From IMG/VR virus record IMGVR_UViG_3300010151_000053, positions 1-35,857 of that record: a stretch of 35,857 nucleotides of DNA; one strand, 5' to 3'. This stretch comes from a virus. The position numbers and the translations under genes were made by a program. The notes under the pieces are model-generated. The model searched no databases. It saw only the letters and a list, made by a program, of their open reading frames with translations, and was not told where the DNA came from. Shown piece after piece: positions 19,450 through 30,100 of this stretch (position 1 is its first letter; each line of letters begins with the position of its first letter).

Positions 19450-19952
19450 AAACTAAAACGTGTTATAACCCTGAATGTACTGAAGAAAACCCTCAACCAC
19501 TAGAAAATTTCCACAAACAGAAAACAGGAAAATTTGGGCGACGTTCGCGTTGTCGCGTATGTCATAACAGATATGCACGAGAATACGAAGCTTCCCGAGG
19601 TTACGAATGGCGGAGAGCTAAAGCTTTGCGCCTAGCGTATGGGCTAAGCCTTGAAGAATATGACACGTTGTTTAAAGCCCAAGAGGGCAAGTGTGCAATA
19701 TGTAAAGGCACAGACAGCAAGCACCCCATAAGCGAATTTCTTGTAGTGGACCATTGTCACGAAACAGGCAAAGTTAGAGGCTTGCTCTGCAATATGTGCA
19801 ACAGGGGTATCGGTTTCTACCTAGATGACGCTGAACGTTTACTTCATGCAGCCGTTTACCTAATGGAACACAAATTTGGTTGGCGTAGATATCAGTCATC
19901 CATTAGCGAACAGGCACGCAAAATCAATTCAGTAACTGTTGCAAATACGTAA
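19446..19952 (+). CDS. Recombination endonuclease VII
   Basis: A 168-aa protein of the T4 endonuclease VII family. The core has C83-x2-C86, the VDHCH motif with D102, H103 and H105, and C115-x2-C118-N119, corresponding to the zinc site and catalytic residues of T4 gp49. It is preceded by YGLSLEEYDTLFKAQEGKC, a stretch strongly conserved in phage members. An extra N-terminal Cys cluster (C6, C11, C36, C39) may bind a second zinc. It resolves branched DNA before packaging. It is the last plus-strand gene, and its 3' end overlaps the convergent minus-strand gene by 61 bases. Confidence 0.9.
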   Translation: MKTKTCYNPECTEENPQPLENFHKQKTGKFGRRSRCRVCHNRYAREYEASRGYEWRRAKALRLAYGLSLEEYDTLFKAQEGKCAICKGTDSKHPISEFLVVDHCHETGKVRGLLCNMCNRGIGFYLDDAERLLHAAVYLMEHKFGWRRYQSSISEQARKINSVTVANT

Positions 19953-20194
19953 CTGTGGATAGGGCTATTGTCATAGTCCCCATTCTCGGATTCATGCCCG
20001 AAAGCCATTGCGTGCTCGAACGGTAAAACAATTAATATACCTAAATCGTTTTCCGCCCAAGACGCATGGGAACCATCGTTAATGTCGAATCGGCCCGCTC
20101 GTAATTTAAGCTGATTGTAAATCTCTTCAGCTATTTCGTCACCTTCGGACTCAAGCCATTGATCGAAAGCTTCCTCAAAGGCTTCCTCGTCCAT
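19892..20194 (-). CDS. Small acidic protein after the holin
   Basis: A 100-aa protein starting with ATG 20194, one base after the holin stop (TAACATG), so it is likely translated by re-initiation. The N-terminal 35 residues are very acidic (DEEAFEEAFDQWLESEGDEIAEEIYNQ). A mixed C-terminal part follows, with HASWAENDLGILIVLPFEHAMAFGHE. The frame is open upstream to 20344, but that would overlap the holin entirely. Its last 61 bases overlap endonuclease VII tail to tail. It is probably the last gene of the late operon. Function unknown; an antiholin or lysis timer is possible by position. Confidence 0.6.
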   Translation of the reverse strand: MDEEAFEEAFDQWLESEGDEIAEEIYNQLKLRAGRFDINDGSHASWAENDLGILIVLPFEHAMAFGHESENGDYDNSPIHSYVFATVTELILRACSLMDD

Positions 20195-20195
20195 G

Positions 20196-20366
20196 TTATG
20201 AGGCGACTTTCCCCTTAACGAAGGTCTTAGCAACGGAAATCGCGGCAGCCATGCCTGCGACAGCGGCAGCTTTAACGCTTGCCAAATCCGAAACAACGAA
20301 TACGCCAAGAAACGACTGCGCGAATGTCCAAGCAGCGCGTTCAAGTGTGTCTTTTATACCGTCCAC
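20196..20366 (-). CDS. Holin, r1t-like
   Basis: A 56-aa protein immediately after the endolysin gene. An N-terminal amphipathic helix (GIKDTLERAAWTFAQSFLGVFVV) and a second hydrophobic helix (VKAAAVAGMAAAISVAKTFVKGKV) with a basic end match the r1t-type holins typical of Gram-positive phages. It would form membrane lesions that start lysis. I chose GTG 20366, since GGAG lies six bases upstream. A TTG at 20378 would add four residues. It overlaps the endolysin gene by 13 bases. Confidence 0.75.
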   Translation of the reverse strand: MDGIKDTLERAAWTFAQSFLGVFVVSDLASVKAAAVAGMAAAISVAKTFVKGKVAS

Positions 20367-21100
20367 AAATATCTCCAAGTGACAGGGCCGACAACGCCAT
20401 CGACCTTAATAGGGTACATAGACTGGAACTCTTTCACGGCAGCCTTAGTGCCATTACCGAATATCCCGTCTACTGCTAGCTCTGCGTTGATGCGTTGGTT
20501 CAAACGTTTCTGTAAAGTAGATACATTTGTTCCCCGCGCACCCTTTTTTAAGGCTTTGCGGCGAAATTCCAACCCAATTGATTCCATTTCGTCCAACCTG
20601 AACTGCCAAGTATGGGCAGTAGGCTCATCCTCTTGTACAGGCATACCCGCTTTAATCCAAGTAGCCAGTTGATCGCCAGGGCAATATGTTGTGCCGAAAT
20701 CTCTATGACATTTGACCCACAGGTGGTCGCCATACTTTTCGCGCATTTCCCCTATGACGTTAAGGATTGCCTCCTTCCCGACTTCTGTCAGATCATCTCC
20801 AGAACCGATATAGGAAACAGAAACAGTATTGTGATTGTGGCTTTTCGTGGCAGCACCACGGTGCCAGCCACGGCCTTCAAACACTTCCCCTGTTTCTCCT
20901 GAAACAAGCCAATTGTACGCGATAGAGCGCCAGCCACGTGTTACCACGTGATATCTGTCGTGCTGTCTAACGCGGTCCCAAGGGGACTGAGAAGAACCTG
21001 TGGTGTGGTGAATAACCACGCCGACAGGGATGCGACGAAACTCACTCAAACCTTGGCCTGAGTTGAGAGCACCCCATTCTCCTCTACTGACGTATTCCAT
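20354..21100 (-). CDS. N-acetylmuramoyl-L-alanine amidase endolysin
   Basis: A 248-aa two-domain lysin. Residues 1-150 form an amidase_2/PGRP fold: zinc ligands in VIHHTTG (H31/H32) and CHRDFGTTYCPGD (H132, C140), plus the YNWLVSGETGEVFEGRGW segment. After a linker, residues 188-246 form a peptidoglycan-binding domain (LKKGARGTNVSTLQKRL; VDGIFGNGTKAAVKEFQ; VDGVVGPVTW). It cleaves the amide bond between MurNAc and the stem peptide. No signal peptide, so it depends on the adjacent holin. It starts 20 bases after the giant gene's stop, with a weak ribosome site. Confidence 0.95.
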   Translation of the reverse strand: MEYVSRGEWGALNSGQGLSEFRRIPVGVVIHHTTGSSQSPWDRVRQHDRYHVVTRGWRSIAYNWLVSGETGEVFEGRGWHRGAATKSHNHNTVSVSYIGSGDDLTEVGKEAILNVIGEMREKYGDHLWVKCHRDFGTTYCPGDQLATWIKAGMPVQEDEPTAHTWQFRLDEMESIGLEFRRKALKKGARGTNVSTLQKRLNQRINAELAVDGIFGNGTKAAVKEFQSMYPIKVDGVVGPVTWRYLWTV

Positions 21101-21120
21101 ACCTATAGGTTACTCTGTCC

Positions 21121-24100
21121 CTACCGTTTGCCAGCGTCGATACGCTCAAGCTCTCTAATGGCCTTAATTTCGTCACGCTTACGATACGTTCTGCCACGCA
21201 TTTCCATTTGCTGTTCATATTCAGTATTAGTTCTTACACCTAAACCAAAGACGAAACTTGCCCAAGTGGAAAGCCAACGTTCCTGATAGCGTTTTTCGTC
21301 AGGAAATAAGCGCCTTGCCTGACTAAACGGAGGCATCGACTGCGCCATAGCGTGTAAATGGGCATCCTGCATCGCCCACTCCCCATCGGGAGTGCGGCGA
21401 GCAAACCCCATACCTTCAAGCATTTTCATCCACCCTGGGATAGCTGTAAAAGCAGATGGAACATACTCGTAACGGCCATCAAAATTATATCCCTTCCAAA
21501 TATTTCTCTTGAAACCTGCTTCAAGGGGGGCTTTTATGAGAGGGGTAACCATCGAAAAAGCTGCACTCAAACCTTCTCCTACACGTTGCTCAGGAGTCAT
21601 ATCGCCCTTAAACATGGGATTAACCACGTCGTAGAACGTCCTCATTGGCAAATCAGGGGCAAAAAACAAGCTAGACCCTGCGCCACCCTGCCCAAATGCC
21701 TCAATATCGGTAGGCACACCACCCTGCCTGAGCAACCATTCAGGCAAAACCTGGCTTTCACGAGTACCAGGTTCCGCTTCCATCGCCTGCATACCCTGCA
21801 TGTAACGGTGGAAAGGCACAGGGTTAACCCCATATTGTTCTATTACGAGAGGTATAGCCCTACGCGTCCATGTGTAAAACGGAATAATTCGTTTTATTCC
21901 TTCGCGTTCAAACTTGGAGAGATCATCGTAATCAAAATGGAATTTATATATGTCATCGAACGCTTCAGTTAAAGTCGCACCATTCGCAAGACGATCAAAA
22001 CCAATCGTTCCACGCAAGATAGTTTCAGCCTTAACGTTTACTTTCCTCATCCCTATCAGAGCGAAGTTAGAGGAATTGAAGGGATTTAACTTTTTGAAAG
22101 CAACTTCACGACCCGCTACATTAATGGGCTGTCTCGTATCCCTAAACTCCATACCCGCCTGACCAGGACCAAACGCCCCAGCCTCATTCAACTCGCGCAC
22201 GTAAACTAAATGTTCCTGCGGAACATTACCCTGAGTTCTTATTAATTTATCTAAATCCCTTTGCGAAGCGCGCCCCACTTGAACTTCACGCTCCATGATC
22301 ACACGTTTATACGCTTTCATAAATTGCGAATAACGCACAGGGGAAACCCCAGCAAGCCAATTCATAAACATGCCACCGTACATGTTCCGCATTATGAAAC
22401 CAGGAGACATAATCATGTATCCCTTGAGCACGTTATGAGCCTTATCGTAATATTTCAAAAACCCACGAGAACCGCCTTTGCCCCTGTAGGTGTCAGCGGC
22501 AAGCATGGCTTCAACAACGTCTGGATGACCTTGGGAACGAACGCCGACAGGTCGCCAGCCAGCGCGGAAATTCTGATCCAAAACATCTGCCGTAGCAAAA
22601 TCCCTAATCATTGGATCTCCGAAACGATTTGTAAACATCAAATCGTTTGCGGTACCTAGAATTTCTTTGGCAGTAGAATATTCTTCAGAACCAAGTAAAT
22701 CAATTATTAAATTGATTTCCTTGGTATCTTGAATAGCTAATTCCCTGACTGACTTATCCAAACTATCAACCCATTCAATATAAGTTTTTAGTTCCGCAAG
22801 TTCACTATCCTGTAAAGCAGCAAGATCATTAACGCTTCTAATCGGTTGCCCCTGAGGGGTCTCACCAGCAATCCTTGTTCGTAAGCGCTGAACAATGTCA
22901 CGAGCCTCACGGAATTTAGTTATTCGTTCCCGTGCTTGCTCCAAAACAGTCGCAGCCGCATCGCGCCGCTCCTTGCTCGAACTCAACCACCCAGACTCAA
23001 GCATCTCTGGAAACAATTCAGGTTCCGTAATCCCTTGACTAATCAAATACTCATCAGGATGCTTAACAAATTGCGGGAACTTGTCATCGCGCCCCAAAGC
23101 AAGCAAACGCTCAATAGATTGCTCCATCTGCTGTTCAATCAAAAACATGCTTCCAGCGATTTCCCGTTCCTTATCTATCGCCGTTTCCAACAAACTAGGA
23201 ATCTGAACTGAATCCTTGACACTTGTCGGCGCATTCTCAAGCGCATGGCGCGCTTGTTTGTTGAAAAACGCCATATAACGTTCAGCATCAACCATGTTGC
23301 CCATAGTGACTTGATCCCACTCACCCGTAGGGGAAGCCCTCAACAAATCTCCGACTTGAGCATTTGCATGTATAGCCAACGGATTCGTGGGAACAACATT
23401 TACAAAATAACTTTCTAAAGGAGCTTCCACACGTCGTGGAGCGTTAAAGTTTCCAATTTGTTCGGGATTTGGATCACCTTCCCACCCGCGGAAACCCTGC
23501 GCTTCCCCTAAATTGAAATCGTCAACAAATGGCGTGAGAGCATAATTGTCAGTTTTATTTGCCCACGCAAAACCCGAATACCCATCCGCTGCCAACGACA
23601 AATGAAATTGCTCAAAAGCTTTAGAAATTAACGAATCCTCAGGGAAACCAGCCAAATCGCTCCTAATCAAAGCTTTTGACATTGTTTCCATAGAAGAAAA
23701 AGCTTCACGCATTTCCTCAGGCGAAGCACCTCGGGCCATCAACTGCCCTAAGAACTGTTTCGGCAGACCACGACCAGCTTTTTGCTGACGACGCGCTTGC
23801 GTAATAAAGTAATTATTGTAAATACCCCGCCAAACATTTAAAACATTTTCCGCAGCGCCCTCATGTGCAGTCATAACTGCTTCAGCCCAATTCTTATTGG
23901 TGGTCGCACTCGTGGCATTTAAGTATTTAGAAATTAAAGAATCTATGTCATCCATCTGAGTAGGCGTTACTTGCACCAAAGATCCCAAACCACCTGGCCG
24001 TTGGAAATGTTTCCCTCTCCACAAATAGTGATCTCGCCAACCTATGAACAACATTATCTCTTCAAAAACAGATCTAGTCATCCCAGGACGCTTAAACTTA

Positions 24101-27100
24101 TTTGCAATCTCGGGAGTGCGTTCCCAAACTTTTGCTAAACGCACAGAATTAACAGATGCACGCACAGGATCAAACCCCGATCCGAGAGCACCCACACGAC
24201 TATCAGCCGAAGCAAGAGTCCAAGGTTCACCATAGGTGCCAAATTTATGGCCGACACCCCATTCCTGTGCCCATTGATTACCAACAGCAGGATCCGCCCA
24301 AAGCTCCTTATGGATTTCCTTTAAAGTTAAATCGCGGACATCGCCAGTACCATCAACGGCAACCCAAGAATACTTTTCCCCACCAGCGGGAGGAACCTTA
24401 CTTCTGTCTACAAAACCACGCCTAAACAAAGCTTCATAAGCATCAACATTCACCGTATAGGCAGAATGATTACGACCCAAACCCCTTGTTGCTACCGTGT
24501 ATTTTCTTCCTGTCAGCGCAGGATCTGCGAAATTCAAAAGATCGTCAAATGTATTTCCATCAACACGATTAAGCATGTCTGTTGCTATTTCGCCCAGCGT
24601 TGTGATCCCTCGCAAATAAGGAGGAATCATTTTTGCTACTTCACCTTTGGCTTCTTGAGCTAAAACAGCTTGGTACTGAGTCCCTTCGGGGCGAACCATA
24701 GGGTCGCCCCTTCTGGACCCAGACAAAACTTCACCCGCCGCCCGTGTCTGCGTGTCAGGAGACATGCCGCGAACCCTTTGGTTTGCGGCAGCTTCCATCC
24801 ACGGATAAACGCCGTAAATACGCAAAGGGGTTTCCCCGCCCACATTCATCACATATCGGCCAAATTCGTCTGGATCAAGAGTCATAGGCCCAGGCGTAGA
24901 GGTTAAGGGGTAGCCAAGGGGGGCGTAACCGTCAACAGCAACCGTGTAATTAGCAGCAGAACCATCAACCCAAGGCACATCAGCGACACCGCCGACACCA
25001 CCCACGCGACCAAAAAACATTCCTGGTTGTTGGATATGTGGCGACTGAGCCGTCGCGCGCGTTTCAACACCATGTCCTCCCGTTTCTGTTCTGAGTAAAT
25101 CAAGCAAATTCTTTCGATCCATACCCTCAGTTATTTCTCCTGCGTTGGGACCGAGTAAACGAACAGCTTGAGCTTTTAGAAGCTCATCGCTGTTCGCTGC
25201 ATGGAATGGTAAACCAACAAGTTCCGCCATCGATTGTGTGCGATCCTCAAGCATCGAAGCCAAAGGAATACCATCACTGGAACGGAGAAAATCTGCTTGC
25301 CCTATGCCAGTGTGGTGAGCGATAAAGTTTTGCCAACTCCCATACTTTCCACGTATACCCAAAAGCCTGTCGATTTGGGCAATTATTTTTTCTTCAAGGT
25401 CGATATCGTTCAACTTAAGAGAACGACCGTAAGAATCCAATATGTCTTGCATTTGACGTGAGGGCACATAGCCCAAAGCGTCAAACAAAGACTTAAACCG
25501 TCCAGTGGAATCCAGATTCTCAGCAGCCGCCACAGCATCTTCTGTCGCGGCCTCAGCAACTTTTCGTGCTTGTGCAGCTTTAATGTTTTCAGCAGCAGCT
25601 TCAGCTTGTGTTGCAGCCGCTTTAGAAACAGCCGCAGGTGGCTTAAGAGGTTCACCCTCCCTAAATTCCCTGCGGACTATGTAGGAAATCCATTCAGGTT
25701 TCTTTCTGCCCTTGGGTTTCGGTTCCCCCCAACGAGCAGCAAGCTCTTCTCCCATTTCCCTTAATTCGTTTCTAGGAAGCTGTTCGAGTTCCTTGCGTCT
25801 AGCTTTTCTTGTAATTTGAGGTGCAGGAGCCGCTTCAGGGGTTTCTCTGCCAATGTTGGCGAGCCATTCCGTTGCATCTTGCCCTTGCCTCTGTATGTCA
25901 AATAGAGAAGTCTCATCTGCTTCAGGGGCTTTTGGTAAATCTTTTCGAACTTCTTCTATCGCCTCTAAGAAATCATCCGCAGTACGTTGATCACGTGTCG
26001 GTGTTTTCGATGGAACTGTTTCGCCTGCCTCGCCTCGGGCAAAAGCTGCGTCGATTTCTTCTCTTTCTAAAGCAGCCTTCTCAGTCTCAAGCCTCTTCCC
26101 CCCACCTTCGACATATTTCTTACTGGAAGCCCCCAGTTGCTTAGAACCAATAACCTCATCACTAAGCCCCAACATGGTTTCATCTTTAGCCTTGTACCCA
26201 CCTTTCGTGTATTGGGTATCAAAACCAGCGTTATATCTTGGCTGTCGTTGACCATGATGAACAGTTACGTTGGTGAAACCATGTTCTTTCAAGAAATCTT
26301 GGAACGCTCTGTCAGCGCCAGTTGGCTCATCACCGACATGTATCGGAGTATCTCTGTCCAAAGCAAGAATTTTTTGTTCAGCCTCTTCACCCAATTCTTT
26401 AAAGCCATGCTTGCCTGTAGCACCAGTCAACATGCGGGGTTTAAGACCGCCCTTGTAATGTACTCCTTCCTCAAGTTTGTCAACAATGCCAGTTGGGCCA
26501 GTTAATGTCTCCGCATCTAGGTCACCAACCGTCCCTTCTTCAATGTAAACTATAGGCTCGGGCCTTCCGTCGGGAGTTAAACCAAAATTATCGGGATCTT
26601 TGGCTTGTCGCGGTTCTACGATGCCTTTCCATTTTATGTAACCCTTTTCAATAGGGTCTCCATAAAAATCGGTCGAATGTACAGGCTTCATCGGTTCTTG
26701 AGGGGCTTTAGGTTTTCTTTGCGTGGGAGCTAGCTCTAAACTATCTACCTCATCCCAAATGTTTTCCATTAAGCGTTCCAAACGCCCAAAAGTATTGTCC
26801 AGGAGGTCATCAAGTTCGGCTTTAAGTTCCTCGCCAATGTCATCAAATTGCTGGAGCAAAGGCTCAAGAATGTCGTCAACAGCGTCATCCAAACTAGAAG
26901 TTTCGCCTTTTAAGCGTCCTGAGAACGAGCTTCTTCCATAAACAACAGTGATTTGGCCAGGAGGTCGTTGGTCAGGACCAAACCTGAAATCTTTCTTTAA
27001 AAACTCTTTCAAACCTCGAACTTGCACACCAGCTTCAATAACATGCTCCAAAGCTTTTTGTGTTTTTCCCTGTTGGTACACTCTGCGAGCTTCAGTAACT

Positions 27101-30100
27101 TCCAACCATACACTTCCCCGAGTTTTGTTCTTCGGATCCCGTTTACCTACAGGTCGCAACACTTCAAAGTGTGCCTCTAAAGCTTTCGTTTCACGTTTTA
27201 CTGCTGCAACTTCTTTAGAAGTTGGACCTTCTGGACCTCGGGCAGCAGGTTTACGTACAGGAACTTCTATGTCATCCGCATACGTCATAGGTTCAAGGGT
27301 GCGGTCTACAATCTTCGGCTCTGGAGCATCGAAAATAACCCCACCAATAGGGGCATCCGAAACAGCTTGCGGCGAAGGCGCATTGTTGAAACCGTTACCT
27401 TTAACAAAATTACGTACATTTTCGGCAGCTTCCCATAAAGCTGGAAACATCGGATTTTCTTGGGGTCCGAATGTGCCAAGTTGTTGTAATGGATCAATAG
27501 TTTCGCCAGCGGTACCACTCCAACCTTTCTGGGGGAGAAGAGGGGTACCACTCTCAGCGCCAGCAAAAGCATCAGCGTTACGCAACGCAGCATCCCTGAT
27601 GCCCTGCCAAATACCAAAAGCATCTCCCATATCTTCCGCAAAATCCTGAAAAACTTGGTCATATTCAGTGATCCAACTGCGGAAAACATTTATATCGTCA
27701 ATACCAGGATAATCAGGAGAACCAGGTTCAGGAAATAAAGCAGGAAGCTCTTCTTGGCGGTTCCTAATCGCTTCACTTATGTCAACATCCCTAGCACCCT
27801 GCGTAGCCTCAGAAGCCTTTCGCTGCTGTCGTTCAGCCCTCTGAGCAGCAATCTCTGCACGATTAGCTGGAGCCTCCGCAGCAGGAGGTGGCGGACGCTT
27901 CGAAGTAGTCTCCCCACCCTTACCCTTCAAGGATTCCCTATAATCTGCTGCTGCCTGCTCTTGAGCCGAAAGGGATTTTCTAGGAACTTTCTCAACAGGC
28001 TCAGGACTCAAAGCCGCCGTTGCCTCTGGAACTTCTTCCCTAAATTCCCTACGAATTATGTAAGAAATTAGCTGTGTTTTGTTTTTCTTTGCGCTGACAG
28101 GTCTTGCACCTTCAGCGTAAGCAAGTTTGTTAGCAATTGCCCTTAACTGTTTATTCGTTTTTTCTTCCAGTTGGGTGCGTCGTGCCTTCCTCGACAAAGA
28201 AGGTGTTTTTGCAATAGCTTCTTCGACTAATCCTTTAGCTTCAGCAGCCACGTCAGAGGGACGAACGCCTTCCGACGCAAGAACCTTAACTATCAATTGT
28301 CCTTTTTTAGTTTTCTGAGTACCCCAGTTGATTCCACGTTCTTCAAGAATTTTTCGCAACTGCTTCATCGTCATTGCCTCAAGAGCGTCTAAACGCTGTT
28401 GAGTGGCCTCAGGAAGCGCCAAGTCTTTTGGTGGAGGCTTTTCAGCATCTCGCGCCCGAGGTGTCGCATCAGGATCTTTCTTTAAACGCTCAAGATAATC
28501 GTTAGTGAATTTACGTAAACGTTTCCAAGCATCCTCAGCACTAAGGACTACTTCCTTACCCTTTTTATCGACATAAATAGTTTGCCTAAAAACAACTGTG
28601 ATTCTTTCGCTACGACCGCGACCTCGTTTAATAACACCTTTGCTCCTAGAGGTATCTACGCCAGCTTGCCCCGCCAATTCAGGATGAGCTTCCGCCACAG
28701 CGTTAGCCCACCTAACAAACCCTGGACCCTTTCGTTGAATCCTGTCTCCAGCTTTATAGCCTCCTGGCCTATTTTCCAATTTGTCCATAGACGCATTAAG
28801 CGATTCAATATCTTTGATAAAGGATCTTTGTTGCTTCGTGGGCTTTTTGGGTTTTAACTCTTCCTTTATGTCAAGCTTGCTGACATCCAACTCTGAAACT
28901 TCTTCTGTTGTCAGCGGTCTATCAGGAATCTCAGGAGCAGCCGCAGGCGGCGGAGTCGGATCTACGACTTCCGCAGGCGGCGGCGTTATGTCATCGAAAG
29001 AACCACCAAAACCAGAACGCGAATATGTACCATACCGAGTCAAACGGTAATTATCCATATTCCTTCCATAAGGATTAGGGTTTCCCGTAAGTAAATCAAA
29101 TACTAAAGATTCCATTAACTCGACATCGGAATTAACAGCGCGGACAATGCGAGCACTCGGTAAAAGTTCACCCGTAGCTGTATCGACCATAGCGTTAGGC
29201 TCCGCGCGCAAAGTTTGACGAGCACGCCATCTATCAGCAGACAACGCTCGCACATCGCCGTTGACATCCAATGTCAAAGTTCTGCCAGCCACACCACCTT
29301 CAGCTACTCCCTGATAAAAAACGTCAGACCAAGGTTCGATAAGTTCCAGTTCTCGCATAAGAATAGGAACACCTGTGTCGGCAAACTCTAAAGCAATGTT
29401 GTCAGTAGACAAACCCAACTCTCGGTGTATCGAACTACTAATAGCTGTATGAAACGCATTTCGATGCCCTTTCGGGTTTACTGGTGTCTGAACCGCATAG
29501 ATACGTCCTGTCGATAAAACATCAGAATATTGGTAAAACGTAGTTTTTAAACCGTCACGAGCAACGGATTGATTCATCCCAGCAACGTTTATCGGATCTC
29601 CCGCCCCATCAACCCGTATGCCGTATGCAGCTAAATCTTCTCGACTTAGTAACGTTCCAGCAGATTCTATTTCTTCTAAAGAAACACCCAATCGCATTCG
29701 TAGTCCAGAACCATTTTGGACAGAATCAATCATCCGATCACGGAACTGGAGTAAAGAAGCATATGTACCCAAGTCCATTTTTTCCGCTTGGGAAACCATT
29801 GGATTAGGAACAGACATTTCCAACTGTGCAATTGGTGATTCTTGTATTACGTCGTTAAGCCAGCCAGCACGTTGTTTCAACGCTTGACCATATTGCCCTG
29901 CTAGGACATCAATGTCGTCAACGTTTTTAATGCTAATTAGATTGTCTCCACCATAAACGGCAAAATGTAAGCGCAAAGCTTCTTTCAGGTCCATTTGGAG
30001 TTGGTTGGAAGCTGAAAGTTCAGCCCCAAATATATTGGGATTGCGGCGAAGAGCTAAACCAATACGCTCCTCAGGAGTCGCGTTATTGTAAGAAATAATT

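Noticed and set aside
20195-20344. Upstream extension of the 100-aa post-holin protein
   Set aside because: It would overlap the whole holin, and the added residues look like a shadow. The ATG one base after the holin stop is the natural start.
21100-21121. GGGACAG before the endolysin as another TGGGACA promoter
   Set aside because: The first base differs (AGGGACA), it is only 14 bases from the ATG, and no matching downstream element is present.
22650-22662. GGTACCTAGAA inside the giant gene as a third hairpin-element copy
   Set aside because: It matches the left flank by chance within coding sequence, without the paired stem or the GGTACTA right flank.
26948-27649. 233-aa plus-strand open frame opposite the giant gene
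   Set aside because: It lies wholly antisense to the 4,142-aa gene, is Ser/Pro/Arg-rich as expected from a shadow frame, and has no ribosome site. The other plus-strand frames between 21 and 35 kb are judged the same way.
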